Source of the DNA: Zea mays
Taxonomy: Eukaryota; Streptophyta; Magnoliopsida; Poales; Poaceae
Assembly: GCF_902167145.1 (NCBI RefSeq)
Contig: NC_050096.1
Location: 160,393,825-160,457,824, forward strand
Direction: 5' to 3'
DNA: 64,000 bases
A program made the translations under genes and the position numbers. The notes below the pieces were generated by a model. That model was not told where the DNA came from. It ran no database searches and saw only the letters and a program-made list of their open reading frames with translations. This document shows positions 34,851-46,823 of the stretch, piece by piece. Positions within the stretch are counted from its first letter, which is position 1, and each line of letters begins with the position of its first letter.

Positions 34851-35348
34851 ATGCCTTCGGCAGGGCCTGACTGCCTGTCAGTTTCACTCTGTCAAGTGGC
34901 ACCGCAGTCGGAGTGGCGCAGGCGGCGCTGTCCTTCTGTCAGGTCGGTCAGCGGAGCGGCAAAGTGACGGCGGTCACTTCGGCTCTGCCGGCTGGGGGGC
35001 GCGCGTCAGGATAAAGGTGTCAGACTACCTTCGCATTAAATGCTCCTGCGATTTGGTCGGTTGGTGCGGCGATTTGGTCAGGGTTGCTTCTTAGCGAAGG
35101 CAGGGCCTCGGGCGAGCCGGAAATAAGTTCGCCGTTGGAGGGGGGGCCTCGGGCGAGACGGAAATCCTCCGGGGTCGGCTGCCCTTGTCCGAGGCTAGGC
35201 TCGGGCGAGGCGTGATCGAGTCCCTCGAATGGACTGATCCCTGACTTAATCGCGCCCATCAGGCCTTTGCAGCTTCATGCTGATGGGGGTTACCAGCTGA
35301 GAATTAGGAGCCTTGAGGGTACCCCTAATTATGATCCCCGACAGATAG

Positions 35349-36005
35349 TATCCCAATAGAGATGTGGAATGCCTTGGATATATTGCTATAGTTTGGCTAA
35401 CCAATTTGTTCAACCATATTTTTCGACCAAACAAGATGTCCGATGAGTGGAGTACATTAGTACTAATCTTCAAAAACAAGGAAGATATTCAAAGTTGTAC
35501 CAACTATCAAGGGATTAAGTTCATGAGTCGCACTATGAAGCTATGGGAGAGAGTTATTGAGCATTGCCTAAGAGGAATGGCGCATATCACCATGAATCAA
35601 TTTGGATTCATGTCCGAAAGGTCAACCATGGAAGCAATTTTCTTAATAAGACAAGTCATGGAGCAGTATAAGGAGCTGAAGAAGGACTTGCACATGGTTT
35701 TTATTCAAAGGCCTATGATAAAATACCTAGAAATCTCATGTGGTGGGCATTGGACAAGCATAAAGTCCTAACAAAGTATGTTACGCTCATCAATGACATG
35801 TATGACAAGGTTGTGACTAGCGTCCGAAAAACTGATGGTGATACAAATGTTTTCCCGATTAACATAGGACTACATCAAAGTTCAGCTTTAAACCCTTATC
35901 TATTTGCTTAGTGATAGATAAGGTCACGGGGGATATACAAGGAGATATCCCTTGGTGTATGCTTTTTGTTGATGATGTAGTTCTAGTAGATGAAAGACGG
36001 CAAGG
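35349..36005 (+). pseudogene. LINE-B reverse transcriptase, part 3
   Basis: This continues LINE-B after Gypsy-1 with the RT core of a plant LINE. In order: ECLGYIAIVWLTNLFNHIF, IFKNKEDIQSCTNYQGIK, MNQFGFMSERSTMEAIFLI, a KAYDKIPRNLMWWALDKHK-like tract in another frame, GLHQSSALNPYLFA, and the catalytic FVDDVVLVDE box near 35960. Frameshifts and a stop near 35910 inactivate it. It ends at CAAGG (36001-36005), likely the target duplication of the CRM-like element that follows. The remaining RT should lie beyond the window. Confidence 0.88.
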
Positions 36006-37172
36006 TGATACGACAATGCCATTAAGAAACACGTTACAACCTCCAAGTCATACTACATCAACTCAAGTACAACTAACATCATCACCAACCCAAGTCTTTG
36101 ATGGACCAATTACACGTAGCCGAGCTAAGAAGCTACAGCAAGAGTTGCACGCGCTACTTTATGAATTTCAATTAAACACTAATGAGAACTTTATGCTACC
36201 TAAGTCGTGTATGTTGATATTACTTAGGTTCACCAAAGAGGAAGGACAAAACATATCAAGGGTGAATCAGCAAGAAGAGCTATGTCTGAGTCAGTCCAAC
36301 ACAACAGAACCGTCCAGAAGAAACAGTCATATCTTTTGATTCCCAAAAGCTATGAAGGCCCATAAGTACTTTTTGGAAAGCTCTTGAAGTCTAGTTTCTA
36401 ATTCTTCTAAGGCCGCCTTAATAAAATCTACCAGAAAGGCAGCCGACCTACTTTAGTGCTGACTGGTCAGAAGGTCAACAATTTGTTTGATGACCAAGTT
36501 TTCGTATTAAACTGCATCATTCTATGAAGTTTCATTAAGCATGATATACATGGTGATAAAGCTTATCAAGTCAGATTTCCAACGCATCCAGCCCCACGTC
36601 ATTTGGAGATTCCTAGGAGAAGTTATTGTCAAAATACTGAAGGTTGCACAGAAGTCAAACAGTCACACGGAAGTCACCTCTGCAGATCTCCCGAAGAGGC
36701 TCCTTCACATTAGCACGTGAAAATACTTTTGTTTCGTGTTTATACCTCTCTGTTTGTTACTAGTATAAATACCCCCTATGTGTATGATGTAAGGCAGCTT
36801 TGGAAAATCTAAAAATAGAACCCCTTTGTTCAGCTGTGTGCTAACAAATATTGAGAGTGATCTCTACCCCTTTGATTTTTTGAATTCCTTCGCAGGATTG
36901 CAGACGCGGCGGCTTCATCCGCTCCCAAGTGGTGATCCTACTCCCTTTGAGGTCTCCTTGATTGATTGTAGGTTGTGTTGGTTGGTTCTTTGAGAGTGTG
37001 GTTGGGCGAATCCTCGATTCAGGTTGCCGGTTAAAGACGGTGGTTGGCTTCGAGTTTTATTTGTCAGGTTGCACTAGTTATCGCTGCTTGCAGCAAGTTA
37101 TCTTTCCTTCTTCGAAGCTAGTTATCTGAAGATTGATCCTATGTCGTGAAGATCGGGCATCGTGACGCATCA
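36006..37172 (+). repeat. CRM-like 5' LTR
   Basis: This 1,167-bp repeat begins TGATACGAC and ends GACGCATCA, giving TGAT/ATCA inverted ends. It contains a TATA box, AGTATAAATACCCC (about 36768-36781). Its first 330 bp encode VFDGPITRSRAKKLQQELHA, typical of Gypsy polyprotein C-termini. The partner LTR is not in the window, so the boundaries rest on the ends and the adjacent primer site. Confidence 0.7.
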
Positions 37173-37174
37173 TC

Positions 37175-37186
37175 TGGTATCAAATC
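37175..37186 (+). other. CRM-like primer-binding site, split by Grande-like element
   Basis: TGGTATCAAATC is the left part. After removal of Grande, the site reads TGGTATCAAAGCCTC using 55536 onward. It resembles sites complementary to initiator methionine tRNA (TGGTATCAGAGC). Confidence 0.75.
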
Positions 37187-37810
37187 TGTGGGGGACAGAT
37201 ATCCCCCGGGTCCACTGGAAGGCTAGAAGACCTCGCGAAAGGCCTTGGGCCCAATATTTTGCAAGGCCATCCCTTCATCGGCCTGGGGAGGGACGTCTAG
37301 CAAAGTGGATTGGCGCAAGATTGGATCAACTCAAGCCTGGACGGCCCAATGGATTTGAACGATGTCCACAGCAGTGACACGACTTTCCCGCGCGGCATCC
37401 TCAGGCGTCGGAACTGAATGACGATAAGTGGGCGGAATTATAGGAAGATAGGCTCAGTCGGTTCACTATTACTTAGGCACACGTTGTTATCACATCCGCA
37501 TGTAACGCCCCATGGTCGAGTATATAAGGCCTATGGGGCACCCCCTCAAAAACATCTCACTACTTAGCCATCTACTCAGCTCTCTAGCATCTCTCATACT
37601 AGAGAATCCCCTTGTAACCCACCACACAAAAGATCCACATCAGGACGTAGAGTGTTACGCATCTCAAAGCGGCCCGATCCTGTACAAGATTGTCTACTGT
37701 CTCTCGTGCATCTAGCACGAACCATCGAGCTACAGTTGGTAACACCGTCCTACTCCAAAAAACCCTCAAGGGGCAACCCTGGGTGCGTGGTCAGACCCAA
37801 AACACCGACA
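37187..37810 (+). repeat. Grande-like 5' LTR
   Basis: 624 bp with a TATA-like TATATAAGG near 37521-37529. It differs from the 3' LTR by scattered single-base changes and a short AAAGCACC-type indel near 37760. Confidence 0.92.
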
Positions 37811-37812
37811 GC

Positions 37813-37830
37813 TGGCGCGCCAGGTACGAG
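37813..37830 (+). other. Grande-like primer-binding site
   Basis: TGGCGCGCCAGGTACGAG starts two bases after the LTR. Its first 14 bases are the same as the site of Gypsy-1. Confidence 0.75.
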
Positions 37831-37856
37831 GTGTGTCACTGATCCAAGCTAGCTCA

Positions 37857-40696
37857 ATGGCCATCACTTTCTAGCATAAGATCATCCTCGGCCCCGGGTA
37901 CGTGTTCTGCTTTGGAACCATTTCATCCGTAGCAGACGAAGAGGGAACTCTACATCGCATCGCGGATCTGCCGGAGAGAAAGCCTTCCTCAACAATCTCC
38001 GAGAAAGCCGGAGCGAAGCAGGAAAAAGCGCAACCTCCAGCGCTTCGAGCGAAGACTACCTCCTGTAAGCCAGGAGCAGAGGATCTATCTACTCGGAGGA
38101 CTCTGCTGTCCACCTCTTCTATGGAAAAATGGACACGGATCACAAGGAAAAAGGAAGCAAACGAGGTAAAGGCTCGTCAAGCTGCTCTCCTGATACCTCC
38201 GCCCTCAAAGGAGAACAGAAAGAAGCTTGTCACTACGACGGTTCCATTCTACCCCGACGTCCTCTTCATTGGAGGAAGAGTGGAAACAACCCCCATCTCC
38301 GACGATGAACCAACCACGCCGGGAGAAGAACCTCTTCAGCGGGAATCTCGCCGACGAAGGAACCGACGCCGAAATATCAGGCGACATCATGAAGCCGGAG
38401 AGCGGGACCTGGTGCAGCCTGTGTCACGAGATGAGATCTCGGAGATGGGAGAAACTCTAGAAGAACGGGTCTTCAGGGAAAGGAGGAATTCCCGACGACG
38501 TGATCGTCGGCAAGCTCAGGAGCAGGCCGAACAGGAGGCGAGACAACGCCGAGAGAACCCTCTTCTCGAACGAAACTTGAACCCCGACTTCACCCGAGCC
38601 ATGAACACACCGAGTGAGGTCGGTGGAGTGTTGGCTCGGATAGCCGATGGCCTCCCCCGGACCCCAGACGCCGAGGGCTATCGGCGGCTACTCACTCGGG
38701 CAGCTAATCATCTTCTACCTCTCGCCCATCCACCGAGTGATCTACGACATGCCATCAACAGTCGGCGGGACGCACAGAGCTCCATCAAAGCTTCACACGA
38801 ACGATGACACGAGAACGAGATTCGGCGCCGAGAAGAATATGATTGGGATCACGGCATCCCTGCGCGAAGTCAGGCCACTAGAGTTGAGTCGGCAACAACT
38901 TCGACCGTCGGCACGACCCGAGGATGGTCGAAGCACCACGTCAACAACTCCCCTCCCCGGGACCGACATCATCATCATCATCGACATGAGGACACATGTG
39001 GGGTATCGGCGCTCACTCCACGTCTTAGGGTCATTCAATGGCCCCCTAACTTCAAAGTCTCCAACGTCGACAAGTACGAGCCTAAGCAGGACCCGGGAGG
39101 CTGGTTGGCTGTCTACACCACCGCTGCCCAAGCCGTTGGGGCAACTAAAGACACCTACCCATCGTCCTCAGGCAGGATGCACTGCAATGGCTACGACACC
39201 TACCCCGACACTGCATCGACGACTGGAGCGATTTCAGTCGGCGCTTCCTCGCCAACTTCCAATCCCTCTCCGACAAACCGGCGCAGCCATGGGACCTCAA
39301 ATCCATCAAGCACCGAGGGGATGAGACTCTCCGGCCGTACCTCAAAAGATTTCAGACCATGAGAAATCGTATCCTCGAGGTTGCGGAAGCAGCAGTAATC
39401 GAGGACTTCTACCAGGGATCTAATGACTCGGCCTTCATCTGAGCCATACTGCAAAAAGCGCCGACTACCTCCGAGCAGCTATTCCGGGAAGCGGACCTCT
39501 ACATCACCGCCGACGAACGAGCTCAGGACCTCATCGGAGGAGCGAAGCCTGCACCAGCGGCACCGCGACGCGACACAAACCAACAACCCGACAAGCGTTG
39601 GGAGAAGAGGCCTCGTGAAGAAGTCCACGCCGCCGGACCACTCGCCTCTCACGCCCGAGGAGCACCTCGCAAAGGTGAACGTACATTGGACGACATCCTC
39701 GACGCCTAGTGTTGGTACCACAAGGACATGTGCCACACCCTCCAGAACTGCAGAGACTTCAAGCACTCTGTTGAGAACGGCCGACCCTTCCAACCTCTAC
39801 TGCCTCCCCCACCTCGAGGAGGACCCGAAGAACCTCGACAGCCTCAACAACAGGAAGGGGGAGGAGGCGGAGCATTCCCGCGCGTCGATGGAGAAGTCAA
39901 CGTCATCTTTGGCGGACATGGGTCGCAAGAAACCAAGAGGCAACAAAAGCTCAACGACCATCAGATACTGGTGGCGGCCACCAGTCCTCCCGCACTGTAT
40001 CGATGGTCTGAACACCCGATCACTTTCACTCGGGCAGATCAGTGGCTCAACTTCGATCACTCGGGCAAGTACCCGCTCCTCGTCGATCCGGTGATCCGAG
40101 AGAGCAGAGTAAAGGAGGTGTTAGTGGACGGGGGAAGCAGCATCAACGTCACCTTCCCTAGGACGCTTCAAGGCTTGGGAGTCGCACTCAAAGAGCTCCA
40201 CAAGTCAGACACTCCTTTCTTCGGCATCGTGCCGACTGAAGGAGAATATCCACTCAAACATATCTACATGCCGGTCACCTTTGGAACTTCGGAAAACTAC
40301 AGAACTGAGTTCCTAAGGTTCGAGGTGGTGAACTTCGACTGCGGATACAACGCCATCATCGGTAGGCCTGGATTGGCAAAATTCATGGCCATTCCGCATT
40401 ATACATACATGATATTGAAGATGCCAGGACCACAAGGAATCATCACTGTGCGCGCTGACTTCCAAGGCGCCGCAGAGTGCTTCCGAGTGGCCATTCAAGC
40501 GGCCCTCACCACCAAACCATCGACGACTTCTTCTGCGCAGGCGAACTCAAAGCTTGAGGAAGACCTCATAGTACCTGCAAATGAAGCTCAAGCCGTGACC
40601 TCTATGCGGCCGACTGAAGAAACCAAGAGAATCAACCTCGGGTTCGCTGATGAACGCAAGACTGCCATCATCAGCTCCAGCCTGGATGACAAATAG
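37857..40696 (+). pseudogene. Grande-like gag-protease, decayed
   Basis: From ATG 37857 the frame encodes a basic, coiled N-terminal part (RREERR-type helices about 38330-38600). The gag domain follows (VIQWPPNFKVSNVDKYEPK and, after a frameshift near 39160, QWLRHLPRHCIDDWSDFSRR), then a CWYHKDMCHTLQNC cysteine-histidine cluster and the protease active site VLVDGGSSINVTF at about 40120. In-frame stops occur at 37872, 38805, 39440, 39707 and 40694. The surrounding family-conserved residues suggest CAG or CGA became a stop each time. The last stop falls at DDK-TAG-E, the same place as in Gypsy-1. Confidence 0.87.
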
Positions 40697-42475
40697 GAAA
40701 GCGCGCTCGTCCTGTTTCTGCAAGATAACCGAGACGTATTCGCATGGCAACTTGCGGATATGCTGGGAGTCCCGAGAGAGCTGGCCGAGCACAAACTGAA
40801 GGCCTATCCCCAGGCGAGGCCGATCCGACAGAAGTTGCATCGTTTCACGCCCGACAAGAGAGAAGCCATCCATGCTGAGCTGGCTTGCTTAGTCGCGGCA
40901 CGATTCATTAGAGAAGTACTACATCCTAAGTGGTTAGCAAATCCTGTTCTTGTACTCAAAAAGAATAAAGTGGATTGGCGCATGTGCGTCGACTATACGG
41001 ATCTCAATAAACACTGTCCGAAGGATCCCTTTGGACTTCCTAGAATAGACCAGGTGGTAGACTCGACCGCTGGATGTTCTGTGCTGTCCTTCTTGGATTG
41101 CTACTCCTGGTATCATCAGATCAACCTAGCAAAAGAAGACGAGGAAAAAACAACATTGATCATCCCGTTTGGAGCTTTCTGCTATACCTACATGTCGTTC
41201 AGCCTCAAAAACGCTGGAGCGACTTACTAGAGAGCCATTCAGACATACTTAGCCGACCACTGGGGCAAGCGGGTAGAAGCTTATGTGGATGACGTGGTGA
41301 TCAAGACAGAAAACTTGGAAATTTTCATTGAAGATTTGCAGCTGGTCTTCAACAGTCTGCGGCGATATCGATGGAAGCTTAATCCAAAAAAATGTGTCTT
41401 TGGAGTACCAGCAGGAAAATTACTCGGATTCATTGTCAGCCACCGAGGAATTGAAGCTAACCCAGAAAAGATTGAGGCTATCATGAGGATGGAAGCACCG
41501 CGGTCACAGAAGAAAGTACAAAGACTTAGTGGATGCATGGCAGCTTTAAGCAGGTTCATATCAAGGTTGGGAGAAAAAGGCCTACCGTTCTATAAGTTGC
41601 TCAAGAAGGTGGACAAGTTCCAGTGGACTTCAGAAGCCCAGGAAGCTCTTGATGCACTGAAGAAATTCCTGACAACACCACCAATCTTAAAGCCACCGCA
41701 CCGAGCCACGCCGAGTCAGCCGGCCGAAGATCTGCTGTTATATATCTCTTGCACGACTCACGTGGTGAGCACCGCGTTGGTAGTTGAGCGAGTAGAGGAA
41801 GGACATGCATATCCAGTACAGCATCCCGTCTATTTCATTAGTGAAGTTCTGGGACCCTCAAAGAAGAAATATCCTCAAGTTCAAAAACTATTGTATGCAG
41901 TACTTCTAACTGCACGCAAGCTCCGTCACTACTTTGATGACCACAAAGTCATAGTAGTCACTGGATTTCCAACAGGGGATATTCTCCACAATAAAGAAGC
42001 CATCGAAAGAATAGCCAAGTGGGCCTGCGAGCTGGGAGCTCACGACATCGAGTTTTGACCTCGCACTGCAATAAAGACTCAAGCACTAGTGGACTTCATA
42101 TCAGAATGGACCGAGCAACAAGTGCCAGATAACCCGGAGATTACAAAAATATGGCGGATGTATTTTGATAGCTCGTTGAAGCTGCAGGGACCAGGCGCGG
42201 GGATCCTCTTCATTGCACCTAGAGGTGAACAACTCAAATATGCTCTTCAGTTGTTATTCTCAGCGTCCAATAATGCGGCAGAATATGAAGCTTTAATTCA
42301 CGGACTGAACATTGCCATATCACTGGGCATTAAGAGACTGATGGTATATGGAGATTCACTAGTGGTCATAAGTCAGATAAATAAAGAATGGGATTGCTCG
42401 AATGACTCTATGGGCAAGTACTGCACAGCCGTCCGAAAGCTGGAAGACAAATTTGAAGGGCTGGAATTTCATCAT
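40697..42475 (+). pseudogene. Grande-like pol, part 1 (RT and RNase H domains)
   Basis: Reverse transcriptase motifs in order are FIREVLHPKWLANPVLVLKK, RMCVDYTDLNKHCPK, LPRIDQVVDSTAGCSVLSFL and YVDDVVIKT (about 41281-41307). RNase H runs about 41690-42056. The additional Tat-type RNase H (MYFDSSLKLQGPGAG, NNAAEYEALIHG) runs about 42155-42475. Stops lie at 41228 (in ATY-stop-RAIQ) and 42056. It breaks at EGLEFHH because of the solo LTR and resumes at 46824. Confidence 0.9.
42471..42475. repeat. solo-LTR target duplication (left), ATCAT
   Basis: Matches ATCAT at 46824-46828. Removing the solo LTR plus one copy restores the pol frame across the junction. Confidence 0.93.
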
Positions 42476-45400
42476 TGTAACACCCCAGGTGTTACCATGG
42501 CTAGGGCACATCTATGCTCTAATGACTGTGATCACATGCGGAAGAAACTTAAGGAGAAGAGTATAAGAACCTTGGAGACTAGGTTTTAACCAAGAAATGT
42601 GAATGACCAAAAGCATTACCCAAGCTTGTGTGCACTTATCACCTTGGACAAGAAGGGAGTAAACCCTAGACCTCTCTTGAGCCCCTATCTCCTAAACACC
42701 TTGGTTGAAGGGGAGAGATTAAGCAAAGGTGAAAATCATGACCAAACCTTTGGCACAAAGTTAAGTAACTTATTAATCTACAAATATAGAGAGGAAACAT
42801 TGCTAAAAGACCCCTTAAGAAACCCCAAATCCATTCCTTAAGTAGAGAAAGAGCTAGAGCTCTCTAATTCTCTCTAAGTCAAAATCTACACCTAATCTAA
42901 AGATCCACCGTGTTCACCTTGAAGATGGCACCAAAACCACCTATGTTCTATACCAAAAATGTGGCATACCACCTAAGGCACCCCCTGGAAAAAGTTGAGA
43001 TCGAGCCCTTGATATTTGACATGTCTTGACATCACTTTTGTCGCGCAGCGGGCAGGGGGACAAGCCAGATTTGGCGTCCGCATATCTTCTGACCTAGGGC
43101 TTATCTTCCCTTGGAACTCACATATAAGAGATAGCCATAGATGCTAGGAAGAGGTCTGCGCCGGATTTTTGCCAAGATTCGCAAGTTTGCGATCTCAGCA
43201 AGCTTTTGAACACGGGCAGATGAACACCTCCACGTGTTCGACGCGTTCTGCGCGCGCCAGAGCACGCCCGCGCCCGACCTCGCGTGCCCCGCGTCGCGCC
43301 AAAGCCCAGCCGGCACCGTTGCCCGCGCCCGCGCCTATAAAGCCCCCAGGGACCTTGACCGTACCCCTCCGCACGCGCTCGACCTCACCGGAGCCCAAAA
43401 CCACCGGCGTTTGCCCGTGCACGGCGTGTCCGCGGCTGCCCGATCCCCTTGCCACCGTAGACCGGCCAACCGAGTCTTTCCCAATCCCGTCCGACCCTCG
43501 GAGAAGACTGAGCACACCTCGGTGAAGCTCCCCGAGCGAGGAATCGAAGTTTGCTTCGCCGGAGAGGCCAGTCCACGGTCGCCGGACTCCACCCGACCTC
43601 CGGCGAGCGTAGACCGGGTAATCCTCTGCTCCATTCTTCGATTCCTTGTGCACACAGCCTCTACGTCACCCCGTGAAGCTCACCGTGCCATTGGATTAGA
43701 CTAGGTCGCCGTGGTTTGGCCCGCACACCCACCGCCGACGAGAGCACCCGCCTGCGCACGTGGACCGGGCGATTTCGGCCACCCCCGCCGTCGAGCCGTA
43801 CACCGTTGTGACCGTCAGAACCTCCCGGAGCCAACCCCGCCCCTCGCCGGACCTCTCTCGCCGCCGGTAAGCCGCGCCACCCTTTTCTTTCTCGCGGGTA
43901 CTGTTTAAACCTAGGGAGGGACCGCGGGGGAGAAGAAAAGAAAGCTAGGGGGTTTTGCGCAATGTCAGTGACTCGGATGAATAGTAGCGCGGGGGTATAA
44001 CTGAGAGAGTTAGTTTGGAAATAACCCGAGGACTTTGGTGCAAAGTGGTTTTCCAGGAAACCTTTTATTAAATCTAATTTAAAATTTGAACAGAACTTGA
44101 ATAATTCATATCTTCTATTTTATTCATCCAAATTTAGTCAAACCAATTTTGTCAGATCTTAAATAATATAAACTACTTAAGAAAAATATAAAACCCCTAT
44201 GTACTATAGAAAATTTTAGGGTTCTGATTTAATTATTGTTTTGGCCAACAGCTAAATAATAGGAAGAAAAATAGTTGCACTATTTGACTAAGGTTAAGAA
44301 AATTTGGAGAAGTTTATGACCATCTACTGACCTATTTAAAAATGCTAAACCCCTCTGTTCACCCCATTAAGGTAGCTTTTGCCATTTATTTCACATTGTG
44401 TTTAAAGTTAAAGAAAATAAGAAAGGTGATTTAATTAAGAAACCAGGGAGCACCCATACTTTTGTTAGTCCCCTTATTCAGTGTAGTTCACTAGAAAAAT
44501 CTATTGTACTCTGGTTTAGTACAAAATAAATAGGATACCTTTTATTTTAAGAAAACAAGGAAAACTTAGAAAACCCTACAAAAAATAACCCCAAGGTGAA
44601 AACACCCCAACCCTTGGGATAGTTAATGTTTTGTTATGAAGAACATAGGAAAAATATGAAATCTGCTGTTTGACATTTTTCAAATGACAAGGTAGTAGAA
44701 AGTGCCTTTTTGACATTAAAACTTTGGAAAATCACAACTAAATAACCATCCCTTAGCTTTCTGTGATTTTTGGCACAGAAGCTTATTATTACTGTTAGAT
44801 GCCAACAAAAATAACCCTTAGGACAGAACCCACCCCTAATTAAGAGTTGTAGTGCAAAGTGGCCCATTTACACAACTTTTGTTATTTTTGTCTAAAGCAT
44901 AGCCTTTTTAGTTTGAACCTCCAATTCCTAGAATGGGCTATAGTGACCAAGGGCAACCCACTGTAATTTTTACAGAATTTTTGGAAAAAGTTAAACCACT
45001 GTTGTAATTCAAACCTACACTAGAATCCATAAATAGAAAATAAAGAAAGGGAAAATGAATAATGGAAATTAGTGTCATCATAAAACCCTTTGTGAATTGT
45101 CCACTGAAATACATAAAGGAAATACCAAATCCACTATGCTTATCCTTAACAAAACCTAAACCTAGAATGATAAGCATGATCCACTAAAAGCCACGTATGA
45201 CCAAGAAACCCTAAGTTACTCATTAACTTGGTTTTTCTTCCTTTAGCATAATGTTATTAAATCCTGCATAATCATGACATGCATATTCATTGCATTTCGA
45301 TAGACTGTAACCTCGCTGACGGAGAGTACGTCCTCGTGCCGGAGCAAGGAGCTGCTCAGGAGGTAGCCCCGGATCCAGCCCCAGAGCCTGCACCAGAGGA

Positions 45401-46823
45401 TCTGCCTGCCACTGCTTTGGAAGGCAAGCCCCGGTTTTATGCATAACCTGTTTTATATACTATTTTACTACACTTAATGATTGTAGGATTGAATGTGCAC
45501 TTAAGTGTAGGAGTTGTTTGGAAACCTAGTTGCATGATCTCAGGAATCCCATTGAGATGAATACTAGTATGCTAAGTCGAGTAGCTGCTTTATTAATTAG
45601 GATCTCGGTAGAAGTCGAGTGATTTTTCTAGCACTCGCGCGAGGTCAGGAAATTTGTTGTATCCACCTTCTTCTCATAATGATGCTGGTTGTGGACAACA
45701 ATCCATGGGGATTGGTTGTCCACGGGATAAAAATTTGAATAAGGATTAAGGTGTGGTACCGTGAGTCAAGCGTTTGAACGTACTAAACACATACCGAGAA
45801 ATATGGTAAATCGGTAAGCCTAGTACCTGAGTGAACCTGCCCGCAGACTTTACCCCTCACGCGACCTGAGACGTGGTCTCCCATTCCGGTTATGGTGGGT
45901 ACAAGTGCGGTCACTGCACGATGGTAGTCGGGGTCAGTGAGGCATTGTACGCCAAGGCGGTGAGCCCTGATCTGTTGCCAGGGAATCGATGGGGACAGTT
46001 GATGGGTGTGGGGACGGAGTGCCCCTACACGTCGTGTGTTTAGGTTTACCTTGCAAGGATAAAAACTCGATTCGAATCGTCTACTTCTCGCAGCTAATGA
46101 GACTGCTTGATCCATGCTGCTACATTGAGTAACAAGTGGAAATATAATGAGTTGATACAAGATGTTGATTGCTAAAAATGTTTGCTACTATGTATGAGTA
46201 GATAGTACATATTTAGCCTTAAGAGAGTCACACTTAAACTTGACAAAGTTAAAACTTGATTTAGAAACTCAGCTAGTGCTTTTGGCAACCCAACCCCATA
46301 GCCAAACAGCTGCATGTCTAGAGGTAGAGGAGTAGACTCCTCACACCGGGTAAGTCTAGCTGAGTATTAGTATACTCAGCCTTGCTTGTGGCATAATTTT
46401 TCAGGTTCTCTAGAGGACATGGTTGCTGGAGTGACTTGGCCGTCCATCTTGTCACCGGGTTGGACTGTCGAGTGGGACCCTACCTCGGCTGAGGAGGAGC
46501 ATGAGGAGTGATGGGACAGGCTTCCCCATCCCTCTGTTTATTTACCGTTAGTTTTATTCCGCTGCACTTCGAACAATGATGATTACTTTTGCAAAAACTC
46601 CGATGATGATGTAATAACTTAATACTCCTTAATGTATGGTTTTACGTTTTATTGTATTTGCTCTGTGACTCACCATCGAGTGAGATTGTGGTACTTGATC
46701 CTGTCAGTGGCCTTGTCGGACTAGATCCGAGGGATTGACGGGTTATTCCCATTTAAGTGTGGTCTAGCCTCTAAGGCCGGACTTAGGCACTTAAGTTGGA
46801 ATAATTTGGGCAGTTCCGCCACA
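42476..46823 (+). mobile_element. Tekay-type solo LTR, 4,348 bp
   Basis: A single long LTR, TGTAACACCCC...GTTCCGCCACA, with a perfect ATCAT duplication and no internal region. It was left by recombination between the two LTRs of a full element. It shares its first ~860 bp and last ~670 bp with the LTR at 59685-61212. A TATA-like CCTATAAAG lies near 43335, a GC-rich leader follows to about 43950, then an AT-rich interior to about 45240. Open frames in 43169-43908 are GC artefacts with no domain. Confidence 0.9.

Larger units (their letters stand above)
8554..35343 (-). mobile_element. Gypsy-1, a Tat-lineage Ty3/Gypsy LTR retrotransposon, host of CACTA-2
   Basis: Two long terminal repeats (8554-10176 and 33551-35343) flank a minus-strand gag-pro-pol. 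LTR ends are TGTCGG...CCGACA, and a perfect 5-bp GATAG duplication sits at 8549-8553 and 35344-35348. A primer-binding site lies inside the right LTR and a polypurine tract inside the left LTR, consistent with minus orientation. Removing CACTA-2 leaves about 14.2 kb. Pol order is protease, RT, RNase H, a second archaeal-type RNase H and integrase, the hallmark of the Tat lineage. The LTR start TGTCGGGGACCATAATTAGG recalls the maize Huck or Flip families, but I cannot assign the family. The two LTRs look very similar apart from repeat number, suggesting a fairly recent insertion. Confidence 0.95.
33551..35343 (-). repeat. Gypsy-1 right LTR (the element's 5' LTR)
   Basis: This copy is 1,793 bp, almost the same as the left LTR but with about three extra 56-bp units, accounting for nearly all of the 170-bp length difference. 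It carries the minus-strand promoter of the element. Confidence 0.93.

Noticed and set aside
43169..43908. Several long open frames in the solo LTR
   Set aside because: They lie in the GC-rich leader of an LTR on both strands and have no recognisable domain.
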